This document shows positions 40,501-51,802 of a stretch of DNA of 64,000 nt, one piece after another (position 1 is the first letter of the stretch; each line of letters opens with the position of its first letter). A program made the position numbers and the translations under genes. Under the pieces are notes generated by a model. That model ran no database searches. It saw only the letters and a program-made list of their open reading frames with translations, and was not told the origin of the DNA. The DNA comes from Tetrahymena elliotti 4EA. Its lineage: Eukaryota; Ciliophora; Oligohymenophorea; Hymenostomatida; Tetrahymenidae. The DNA is taken from assembly GCA_000231825.2 (NCBI GenBank), contig JH720306.1, positions 1,152,199 through 1,216,198 on the forward strand, read 5' to 3'.

Positions 40501-41624
40501 GTAGATTAGAGAGTACTAAGTTTGACTCCCCTTTAAAGCTTGAAGGTAACTCACTTTTTAGTATAAAAAAGCAAAAATCTAGTATGAGACCACTATCATC
40601 TCACGTTATTCTTTAAAGTAGCTTGTAAACATCACCAATTAAATAAATAGGAGAGAAAAATAAAGCAATTGTGAGCCTGCATAATATTTAATTTAATTTA
40701 GATTAAAATGAAATTAAGCAACCTGTTATTAATGTTAGACCTCTTACTGGTAGAGCTAATTTTGCGAAAAGCTTAACAACATTTAAAGATTCAGATAATG
40801 AATCCTTCGAAAACTACTCTGATCCAACAAGCCCATCATATGTAGGTACTTAGAGAATTCAAGTTAATAACGATTACTTTGATTAAACCAAATAAAATAA
40901 ATAGCAAGAAGAGTAGATATCTCCTCTGAAATAGTCTAGAGTTTAATCAGCAAAATCTCTTTCTTCTCATATTCAAATAAAGCAAACCGTCTCTCAAATA
41001 AGCTAAAAGCATCCTAGTATTTCTTAAACTCAAAATTAATTTTCAACTTTAGATTTATTTTCTAAAAGACCCTCTGATTTTGAAATAGCAAATACCTTTG
41101 TTCCTATAGTTCCTTTATGTACCTAATAAAAAATGTTTTCTTTACATTAGGCTATGACATAACAACTAACATAACATAGACCAGTCAACCAATAACTTTT
41201 AGCTCCTGAACATTTAGCATTCAAGCCTAAAATGTAGATAAGATCTAAAACTGCTAAAGTAAATAAATAGTCTCAGCCTTAAATAAGTTCTCAAAATTCA
41301 TCAAAAACCGATTTATTAAGCAAGCAAGAGAACCCTGCTCACAGTAAAAGTGATTAAAAAAGTAATTAAAATATACCTCTCTTTAGACCATTTTCATCAA
41401 AAGAAAGAGGAACTTTATAGGGAGTCAGCTAATTCTTTAAAAATGGGAATTCTGGATATAACCTAAAACTCAAACTAAAAAAAAATGAAACTAATCAAGC
41501 AACATTAAACAGTAGCAAATAGCAAAATGATAAAATACCTACTTAAAATAAATAAAATATCTAAATTAAAAACGAAACCTTACTCATAAATTCAAATTTA
41601 ATAAAATAGTAATACCTAAAATGA
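37596..41624 (+). CDS. cyclic-nucleotide-binding protein with long Gln/Asn/Ser-rich tail, 1,104 aa
   Basis: Six exons: 37596-37643, 37696-37888, 37942-38072, 38165-38566, 39035-39160 and 39210-41624. Introns are 52, 53, 92, 468 and 49 nt; all phases fit. Two CNB domains occupy residues about 35-390. The first reads SFYVVLEGQVGVYV and has the canonical phosphate-binding cassette FGELSLIYNRPRLATI near residue 156. The second reads IIFKEGDVSDSIFIIKSGEF and FGEENLLMSQNRTFGV near residue 310, both keeping the key Gly, Glu and Arg. About 700 disordered residues follow, rich in S, N, Q, K. No kinase, transmembrane or PKA dimerisation element is visible. It could be a cAMP/cGMP-responsive scaffold, for instance ciliary (inference). 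The fourth intron splits the second CNB domain and is unusually long. Confidence 0.87.
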
Positions 41625-42633
41625 AAAATAAATATAAAATAATACTAAAAATAATAAAGTTTGTCAACTATACTATCAATCTTATATAAATTACTTACTT
41701 TACTAACCTAATTATTTTCATTCCAAAAATGTTCATTTTTAATACTATCTTCAAATATATATTTCTGTAAATTCTTTTATTTCTTTTTCTTTGAAAAAAT
41801 GATACATTTTAAACAGTGATTGTTTCTCAATAAAAAAAAAACTTTCAACAAAATAAGTTTAAAGAGAATTGTTATTTTTTTAAAAAGCATTGCTTTGTTA
41901 AAAATTGAATGAGGATTAACTCTATTGAATCAATAATTGAGTGTGGAAATATTAAACTGTTATTTTATTCTTTTTAAAAACAGAATTTGTTTGTTTAAAT
42001 TTTAAATTTTTTCTTGATAAGAGTAAAAACTTAAAATTTTTTGATTATTATTTTTTATCCAATTTATAACAATTTATAAGTAATGCTTGTAAGAATAAAC
42101 AAGTATTACATTTATGAATAATAAATTTCAAATCTTACTCTTAAAAAAGAAAAATAGTTTTATTTTCAGTTTTCAAGTGAAAATTGTAAAGAAAGATCAT
42201 TTTTATTTATTATTAAAGGTATTCTTCAATAACTTAATCAAGTACTTACAAAAAAAAAATTTTAGTCTTTTATGTCTGTCTATACACAAGCATATTTTTA
42301 TCACTTAAACTTTTCAGGTTTTTTTGTTGAACAAGATAAGTAATCTTAAAATATCTAGAAAACGATTAAACTAAATTTATTATTAAAATAAGATAAAATA
42401 TTTTTGAAATACTTTGGTTTTGAAAAGTAACTTAATTAATTAGAGAAACACATTTTATGAGGAAATTTATGTAAGAATTTCAAAATTATTTCTTTAGATC
42501 ATTTAATTTTTTAGATAAATTTCATTTTCAAAAATTTATATAAATTTTAAAATCCTCGAAATTAATATTTCTTATCAAAAAGATAAATTATTTAATTTTT
42601 TTTAGAAATATCTAATTAAAAAACTTGTTTGAA
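41625..42633. other. intergenic
   Basis: AT-rich spacer between two plus-strand genes. No gene seen; the open stretch at 42114-42308 has no coding character. Confidence 0.5.
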
Positions 42634-45600
42634 ATGTCTGACTCAAGCAGTAATAACAACAACCAAGACACTCAATCAGTAGAGTTTATAGATAAAATAG
42701 GTGAACACAATATTAACTTTACAAGCCCTGATGTACTCATCAAAAATAACTACCTTGAAGATAATTTCCATCACTGTAATGTTTCTTTATCATAGATTTT
42801 TATTTTAAAAAGAAAATCATATATTAGCTGGAATTGAAGAGTTTTCATAAGGCAATAATCCAGATTCTAGAAATGAATCTGTAAATAGGGTAGAAATATA
42901 ATCCCCATAATAGAACTCATCTTCAGAGCCTCAATAAATTTATAGAGAATAAAGTTAAGATAGTTAAATGATAGCGGAGAATATTTAATAAGGAGATATA
43001 AAATCTAATGAATAATAGGATGATGAAGATGAAAAAAATGAACAAAAGGGTGAATTTATATTCTAAAATAGTGAAAATTTAGTTGATCAAAAAGCAGAAG
43101 ATACCACTTCCAATAAGGAAGATGAATTCTAACATGAAGAAAATATTGAAAATGAGGTGTAGGAGAATTAACAATTATAAAACGAAGAAGATAACACTTA
43201 GTAGTAGTAAATATTAACTAATTAAGAAGAGTAAAATGAAAATTATGAATAAGAATAGCAATAAGGTTAGGATTAATAGGAAAAGGAGATCATTTAGGAA
43301 AAGGTATTTGAGGATTAGAATTAAGAATAAGGTTAGGCTGAAAAAGAGGATAATTAGGTGTTAAGTTAAGAAAATGCTGAAACTAATTTGATAAATCCAA
43401 ATTAACAAGCCAAATTAGATAATGAAGAAAATATAGAAAACCAACAGTTAAATCAACAACCAATTGAAGCTAAGCAAGAAAATGTTAACATTTAAAAAGA
43501 TGTCTTAGAGGAATTTAAAAATTAGCAACCTGTTAATATTTAACAAGATTAATAGAAAAATACATAGTAGTATACTAATCAAAGCTAAACTGTTGAAGAA
43601 GGATAAGTATTAGATACATATTCAGCTTAAAGATAATATGAATACATGTTGGAAATGTAAAAAAGGTAAGCAGAGTTCCAGAGATAAATGGAAGAGTTAA
43701 ATTAGAAATACAATATCAACTTTCGCAAAATTATAGATGTTAAGCAAGAGAGTTTATTAGGAAACTATATTACAGGATTACTTGCTATTAAGATGAAGTA
43801 CAAGAATATAGATTCAAGAGATTAGTATGGCATGACATTGCTACATAATGCAGTTTTAGGTAACGAGAAGGAATTAGTGTTGTTCTTGTTGAATAATGGA
43901 GCAGATGTAAATTTGTAAGATGGCTGTTAAAGAACTGCATTAATGATGGCAGCTCATGGAGGAGCTTCATAGAAAACTGATGGATCTAACCCAGAAGCAA
44001 ATAGTATTAAAAAAAAATTTGACGAAGACAGTGAAGAAGTTAGAAAAGTGCTTAAATTACATAGCTTTAATAAGATTTTTAAAATTTTAATTGATAAGGG
44101 AGCTTGCTTTGCAACAAAAGATGCCTTCTAATTTTCAGCTTTGTTATATAGTGTTTAAAATTAGAATTTATTAATTTTATTTTACTTAATTTACCTTGGA
44201 GCTAATTTACGTGATGCAGATATGAATGGTTCATCAGTTGTTCATTGGAATGCCTACAAAGGAAATAGATTTTTAATGGAAGTTTTCCATTCTCTTAATT
44301 TAGACATGTTTACAGCTGATAACTAAGGCTTCACTCCTCTTTAGCGTTCCGTAATGGGTATTTCATATGATACAGTTGATTACTTAGCGAGATTGGTGAA
44401 ACCTGATTAGCTACCTGATTCTGATGATATGGAAAGCAATCAAATTGATTATAAAATTCCTAGTCTTTCTATACGTCATAATTTAAAAAATATTAAAAAT
44501 TATAATCAGAAATGGTACAATAAAGTTCTTATATGGTGGAAAACTAATTGTGAACAAGGAGATGAAAAAGGAATTCATCCTGCTACTTACTATTTCTTTT
44601 TGACAGCCGGTATTTTGTTTTATTCTGCCTTTAGATCTATCTTTTCTTTAAGAAACAATGCTTTGCAATAAGATGTTTAGTTAAGTTCTTTTTCCTTTTT
44701 GTATAATATCCTCTTCTTCATTTTCACCTTCTTTTATATGGCATTCTCTGTTCGTTTTTGCAACATTATGGTTAGTCATAAAAATCGTAATAAAGGAGTC
44801 TACATATTAGATGACGATGCTATAGATCGTTAAAACTAGCTTAATTTAGAAGAATAAAGAAATATCCCCCCATACATGAGCAGAATTTTAAGTGATAAGT
44901 AGCAATTTGAAAGGATGTATTAGAGAATGAATTTTAAGCACTTAGATCGTATTCTTTAGGATTCCCCTTAATACAAAGCTACAGTAAATCGTGAAGAGGA
45001 GTTAAACAGAACTACTATAACTGACCACGGTGATGAAGAAGCTTCTATTGGATTAACCTAAAAAACATCTTACAACCATCTCACTTTCATTCATTAAATT
45101 GCTATTCTTTTTGAAAATAACTACTTCACAAGTCTTGGCGAAGTTGATTTCAAAAGACTTTGCGGTATTTGTTTAAAGCATAAACCTGAAAAAACCAAAC
45201 ACTGCTCAATTTGTAAAGTTTGTGTACCCTATTATTAGTTCCACTCTACTCTTTTTAATACTTGCATCTCAGCAGAGAATCATTTCTTATACCTATTGCA
45301 TATTTTTAGTTTATGGCTATCTCTTATAATGTTTGTCGCTGTTTAGAACACAAATTTTAGTCCTATGCTTTAGTCATGGCTAGTTTTTAAATATGTTGAA
45401 ATTCCATATCGTATGTTGTAAACACTAGGATTATTTCACAGTCTTATTTACATCGGAGTTTTATTTTCACTATTTTATGTTAGTGTGTATTGTTCTATTG
45501 AACTCCTAGGAATTTTCGAAGATAAAACAAGAGATGAAATCTTAAATCCATTTGAGTATTCATATAACTTTGAAGTAATAGCTGATAAGAATAGAAACTT

Positions 45601-45706
45601 ACTTAAGGTTCCTAAAGTTAGAACAACAGGAAGAGTAGAATATTTAAAAGTAGTTCTTAAATCATTCTATTACCGTACATTTGTTCATCTTAGATCTAGG
45701 AGATGA
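42634..45706 (+). CDS. ankyrin-repeat DHHC-type protein lacking the catalytic cysteine, 1,011 aa
   Basis: Exons 42634-42775 and 42813-45706 are joined across a 37-nt intron, the shortest in the window. Residues 50-330 are extremely Glu/Gln/Asn-rich. Ankyrin repeats follow (about 370-600), for example YGMTLLHNAVLGNEKELVLF and NGADVNLQD. Paired membrane helices lie near residues 640-700, a cysteine-rich domain at about 830-875 and two more helices after it. This is the layout of the HIP14/Akr1-type palmitoyltransferases, which transfer palmitate to protein cysteines. The zinc ligands survive (CGIC, HCSIC, the His of QFHS, NTC). However, the catalytic Asp-His-His-Cys is Gln-Phe-His-Ser, so the acyl-accepting Cys and the catalytic Asp/His are gone. 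It is probably a non-catalytic pseudo-enzyme or chaperone-like scaffold. Confident in the fold. Confidence 0.92.
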
Positions 45707-46488
45707 AATTGTTAAAAACCATAAAAAATATAAACAAATTTTATCTAACTCTTCTATTATTTTTTCTATTTTATGTAATAAATTAAAAATATTTTTTATT
45801 ATTTTGTTTAAATTAGAATCATTTGTTTAACAAGCAACTATATTCTTGTTCTAATACAATTTTAAACAAAAATTAACATTTCATTAAGAATTTAATATTT
45901 AAAAAACAACTCTTAGTTATGATATTTAATTTGTTCATTATTATAATTTAAAAGATGACACTATTAAAAAAATATTGATTAAAATAACTAATAAATAAAA
46001 GTAATGAAGATGATTTAATTTAGTCAAATTAAAAAAGCTAAATTTTAAAAAATAGATGAGATTTTGAATAAATAAATTTATCAATTTGCTTTTTTAAATC
46101 TAATATTTTAAATAAAAACTTATGAAATGTTCTAAGTAATCTAATTTAAAATACAGCTAAATCGTGTGATGGGTATTTAGCATGTGCAGATTTAATTACT
46201 GATTTTAATATGCTGAGTTTATTTTCTATGAATTTTATTTTGCTTTTGTGAAAAATGAAATACAATTTAAATAAAAATTAATATTTTTTAATAATTATTG
46301 AAGACATTTTTAAAAGTAATTGTTAAAATTTAGTCAAATGGAATATGAAACACAATTTAAATTATTTATTATTTGATATTTTTTTATTAAATGGCAATCT
46401 TCCATATATACAATTTTATATTAGTTTTATGATTATATAAGTATGTTTATTAGTTTTAGATGCTGTTAGTTATTAAAATAATTCCACA
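45707..46488. other. intergenic, between convergent genes
   Basis: 3' flanks of the ankyrin-DHHC gene and the kinase gene. AT-rich, nothing recognised. Confidence 0.5.
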
Positions 46489-48328
46489 TCAATCAAAGCT
46501 TAGGATTTTCTTACTTCTCTATTAAGTAATTTACTAAAGCGAATCATAATAGGAAGAGAATGAAAAGGTTTTAAATTAGGCGTTAATTTCTTATTTTTTA
46601 TTTAGGAAAGCTTAAATAAGAACTAGTCCTTAATACAGCTCTTTTTTCTCTGAAGAAAAAAAATTAGGATGCTTTTTAAAATATTCAAAGATTAAGTTCT
46701 TTAAAATTGTTTCACAATAATCCCCATTGTATTATTTTCTTTATGAGTGTTCAAACAGGGCTTAGTAATACATTTAAGGATTGAATGATTGAAAAAGGAC
46801 AGTTTAGGAGTTTTTATGAAAAATTTCATAGTTTTGTTAGAGTTCTTTAACTAACTATTAATACAAAATTTTCCATTTTTCATGTTCTTTTAATATCATT
46901 TATTTAGTTTCATTCATTCTATTTGATTTTTTGTATTTTTTATATGAGTTTGATAACATTTTTAAGCAATTAGGCATATTTTCACATTAATCATCCAATA
47001 ATTCTAGTAAGTAATTAAAGGATATATCAACGAAAAAAATAAAATATAATATAATATAGTCACTCTCCTAAAATGTTTCTACTTTCGTAAAGTTTTATAC
47101 AAATTAATTTAAAACCAAAAGAGTAAACTTAGCAGAGTTAAAGATGAATTGAAAATATTTATCTATAATTTCCTACTTGTTATCCTATTAAATATAATAA
47201 ATTTATTTATTGAAAAAACCTAATTCTATTTCTTTTTTCTGATCAAATAAATAAAAAAATTTTAATATTTAGAATATGAGGTATTTTTTACCTATTAAGC
47301 AATATTGGATGAATAATATATCTTTTCATAGGCTACATTTTTATCTTAAATATACTCATTAACTTTATCATCTAAAAGCTTTTGTATTTAGTTGAGGTTA
47401 GTTGTTTGTAATATTCTACTGTTTAAAAAAATATTTCTTTTGAAAGCTTCATGGCTAAGCACTTCGTCTATTTCCAATCTTTGTTCCTATTCAAAAACAA
47501 TCATTTTCCAAATCAAATCTTTGATTGGTTGGCAAATAACCTCTTCACTCCTATTTATGTTTCTATTAGGAAAATTTATAGCCTTCGTTTTATACAATTT
47601 TAGGTTGTTAAAAAAATTATTTAAATGATCTCTGTTTTTGGGATTTTATGGTGTTTTAGAGTAAAGGCAGAAATACAATATACAACCTAAACTGTATATA
47701 TCGAATTTGTAATTTCCTAATCTCTCTACTGTTTAAGCTTCAGGTGGTGCATATTTTGGAGTTCCTTTAATATGAATAAGTTTAATTATATAAATGCGTT
47801 TTTAAAAAAAAATAAGATTATATTACCAGTTACAGAGAATTCAATCTAAACATTTAAATTCAAAATTTTTAAAGTCATTCCGAAATCAGTAATCTTTGGA
47901 TTTCCTTCATGAATCATTATATTTTCAGGCTTTAAATCTCTATGAATAATATTATTTGCAAGCAAAGATTCTTTATATCCTACTACAATTTTATAAAACA
48001 AATCTAAAATTTGGTATTGTGTCAATTATTTCTCATTTGGCTTTTAGCTATTTTCTATGAATTATTGTAGATTCCCATTATCACATTTTTCCATAACAAA
48101 GTAGACATAATTTCCTTATTCTATGCAATCTATCAATTCTACAACATATTTACCTCTAATCTATTTCCATATTTCTATTTCTTTAGGTCTAACTTCAGAT
48201 TTCTTAACTTCCTTAACAGCTATTTTTTTATGTACATTTTATATGTCACTAGCTTCATAAACTTTTCCATACATACCTTCTCCTATTACTTTGATTAAGA
48301 TATATCTATCTTATATTAATTTATTCAT
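46489..48328 (-). CDS. serine/threonine protein kinase with long C-terminal helical extension, 556 aa
   Basis: Three exons on the minus strand: 47827-48328, 47292-47764 and 46489-47184, with introns of 62 and 107 nt. The kinase domain sits at the very N-terminus (residues about 8-290): glycine loop GEGMYGKVYEA, Lys in IAVKEV, HRDLKPENIMI, ITDFGMT, GTPKYAPPEA and YSLGCILYFCL. All catalytic residues are present. Residues 325-556 are a helical, Lys/Gln/Phe-rich extension with no known motif. An N-terminal kinase plus a long C-terminal region is the layout of ATG1/ULK kinases. The next gene upstream encodes an NBR1-like receptor. These two facts are compatible with an autophagy role but do not prove it. 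Part of exon 3 near 47000 is so AT-rich that a further intron is possible. Confidence 0.85.
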
Positions 48329-48564
48329 TTCTGGTAGTTTTAATTTGATTTTTTTAAAAATTTTAATTTTCCTAATAAATGGAAAAGAGAAATCTTTTAA
48401 TTTAAAGTCATAAATGTTAAAAAAAACACATAAAAAGAAATAAAAGATGAAATAAATCACCTAATTATTAATTAGACTATTCAATAATTACAATAAAATA
48501 ACTTAATTGATAGATAGATAGATAAATAGATATAAAAAATTATTTTAGAATATTTATTTGCCTT

Positions 48565-50651
48565 TCACACAATTTTAAGTTGAAAAGAAAATCTTTAAGC
48601 GACATAAGTTTAATCAGGTAACTGTATTTAAAAGTATTAAAAACATTCCTAATCAGTTTATATAAAAGGTGCTCTCAACTCTAGAGTAACTTCCTCCTCT
48701 TCTTCAGGTTTTAAGGGGCTGATTCTCTTTTTAAAATTTTAAAATAAATCAAATCCTTTCATAATGGCACCTTCAGGAATTTATTTTTGACAAGCATTTT
48801 TAATCAGAAAAGTAACATTAAAAATTTATCCTTGAGCTACTTAAATAAGTTCGTTTTTTGATAACTCTCTAATTTTTATATCATTATAGGTTTTAGTAAT
48901 ATTATTACCATTACTGTTACTATTTGAGCTTAAATTGGTTTAACTAATCTAGTTGTTTTACTATTACTACTATTACTATTATTATTACTACTATGAAGCA
49001 AGACTGTTTTTATTTTTAAATATGTATTATTTATTTTTTGTTTAAAAATGTATAATTTCAAATAAATTACATGTTTGATTAAGGTATGTTACTCAGGTTA
49101 TATGTTTGACTATTGACTTAGTTAGTAAACATTTCACTAAAGATATGGTGTCCCTATTATTAATAATTCAGGTTTTGACTTTGCTGGATATTATTAGAAA
49201 TATTGTTTAGTATCTATTATTATTATTGCTAAAACTGCTACTAAGGTTGATGAAAAGATCTTAGATATGACTACTGCTATTACCTAGAAGGCATAGTTTA
49301 AGCTAGAGAAGATTGATTTGGTTTTTAGTAATTAAGTATTCCTGATTAATTAATATTAGAGGAAGCAGGAAATTTTAAAGAAGATTGTGAAGCTTGTGGA
49401 GGGTTATTGAAAGGACCTACTGTATTTCTAATTCCTTATGAATAAGGAAAAGTAGCAGAAGGGAAGACCATTGAATTATCTAATTAATTAATAACACCAC
49501 CTTAGTTATTTACATTGTTCGGATAATTTCTTTGCGACTTATTTAATTTACTAACATTTTTGTATTTCATAAAAGGATGATTGTGATCTCCTCTCTTCTC
49601 GCGCTAACAATTTTCACAATGATCAGTATTCTAACAAACTAAACAATGAAACCTAACATTTTCTATCACGTTTTTACATATATTACACTTGTAATTTGAT
49701 AAAATCTATTAATGTTAAAACAAAAATAAAAATTATTTATTTATCATTTAAAATATTATTTCTAAATTATTTTACTTAGCTAGAACTTAAGTCATTTTTT
49801 TTAGTTGTCTTAGGTTAGGGACTTGTGCTTCTCCTATTTGCAGCATTTTATTACTGAATATAAGCTTAATGTTATTTTATTTTTATATCATCATCAATAT
49901 TTTCTGGTTAGAGTTTAGGGAATTTGTTATAGATCTATTTAATTATTTCATGATTTATCATATTTTCTAAAAAATCTAAGTTTTTTATTTCCTATTTGCT
50001 ATCAGGAATTTCAGCCACCTCATATGATTAAGTGAGCTTATCATTGCTTTTTGTTGTTTAAATGTTTAGAGCAGAAATACTTTGTTTCTTCAAATTACCA
50101 TTATTAATGTTATTATTATCGCATTCTGAACTTTTTTACTTAGATTGTAACTAAGATAGAATTATACTTGGATTAAGCATAGAATACTCATTTGTTTCAA
50201 TAATAGCTTCAGATGCATCATACATTAAGTTCATATTTCCTTAAATAATAGGAATGGTTGTGCTTTAACCTGATTAATATTCAATACTCTCATTTAATTT
50301 TTAGGAATCATCGAAACAAGAATCTAAAATATCTTCTCTTGGATTCTTAACCTTAGCTTTAGAGTTATCTAAATAAATATGCATTGTTTAAGAATCTTAA
50401 ATATGAGCTTTATTTATGTAAGATTCATAATCTTATTATTGATTTATTACTTCTTTATTATCTTTCTTTCCTTCTGATGAAGATTATAGTGAAATAGTGT
50501 ACTCATATATATTCAAATTCAATAATTATTTGACTTGGTCTTTAAAATTTTAAAAGATTGGGTCTAACTAATAATTCTCATAGCTTTTATATGTATTATT
50601 ATTTACTATAAAATGAATTTATTTAAAGTTTATATTATCTAAGTGCTACAT
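48565..50651 (-). CDS. NBR1-like selective-autophagy receptor: PB1, ZZ zinc finger, C-terminal Ig-like domain, 649 aa
   Basis: Three exons on the minus strand: 49776-50651, 49071-49705 and 48565-49003; introns 70 and 67 nt. Residues about 10-85 look like a PB1 domain, starting with a Lys-containing strand and ending in MHIQLDN. Residues 299-338 are a ZZ zinc finger: CNICKNVIENVRFHCLVC followed by HCENC and a closing His pair (DHNHPF). Residues 545-649 read FLIKNACQKQIPEGAIM and LKPEEEEEVTLELRAP, matching the FW (NBR1) domain patterns N-T-G...W-P-E-G and L-x-P-G-E-E...L-x-A-P. PB1-ZZ-FW is the NBR1 order; NBR1 links ubiquitinated cargo to autophagosomes. The FW-like domain has no tryptophan at all, although family members have four. 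A 12-Gln run built from TAA/TAG lies just before it. No UBA domain is seen. Confidence 0.85.
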
Positions 50652-51802
50652 TTTTGTATTTTAATTCTAACTTTGATAAAAATATTTAATTTATTATTGA
50701 TTTGGTTGATTATATGTAATTTTTTATTTTAGAAGCACAGAAGTCTAAATGATATTTATTTACTTTTAATTAGTAAATTATCTTAAGATTGTCATTATTT
50801 ATCTTAAATATTCGATTTCTTCAATATTGAATTTAATTGATCAGGAATCTATTTCAATTTTTTAAATGGTTTATTTATTTGATCTTAAAAATAATTATCC
50901 AAATAAAAAAAATGTTTTCAAATTAAAATTAAATAAAATTTTATTTTAGATAAATATTTTTAATTTTACTTTTCAAGTTATTTTGTTTAATTTCTTCTTT
51001 TTTCTTTAAATAAATACATTTTTAAATTCTAAATTTATTTTTAAAATTCTTTCAACCCTTTTTTTTTAAAATTACTTTCCTCAAAAATTCTAAAAGAAGT
51101 TTATTCTATTTAAAATAAGACAGATTTAATATAAGTCATACTTTTTTTAAAAACATTATTTTTACCTTAAATTAGAGATATTTTTTATGACATAAAACGA
51201 TAAAACAGCAGAACAAACTAACTAAAGTAGAAATATGAAAATAAAAACTTCAAGGGAAACTGCCATCAACAAAGATCTTAGATGAAAAACAAGAGTAATA
51301 TTAGGTTCTAATAAGAGTTTTATAAATAAATTTTATTATTTATTTAAAAATATGTATCTAAAGATTCAAGTATTGATTGAAAAATTAATTATAATTGAAT
51401 TTAATAATATTAATTTAACCATTGTAATATTTTTATTTAGTTATTTAAGTTTGTTGAAAAATAAATTAAAATATTTTTTATGATCTTCAGCATTTCTTTC
51501 ATTAATTTAAGAAAAAAAGTGATTTAAAATGTTAAAAAATATGGTATGAGTATTCTGAAAAAACTAAAGGGTTTTAATTTTTTTATGTAAATTAACATTT
51601 AGTAAAGTAAAAATTTAAATATACTAAAAGTAACCTTTAATATGTATTAATATTCTATGCTATTAATTAGATCTTTTTGTTAAAATGATTATAGGTATTT
51701 TTGAGTTTTTTTTTAAACAAAAAATAATTAATAATAATTCAAATAAATAAACAATAAACAATGATAAATACGATTTTAATAAATGCAAATTAAGTTTTCA
51801 TA
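50652..51802. other. intergenic
   Basis: AT-rich spacer between two minus-strand genes. Nothing recognised. Confidence 0.5.
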
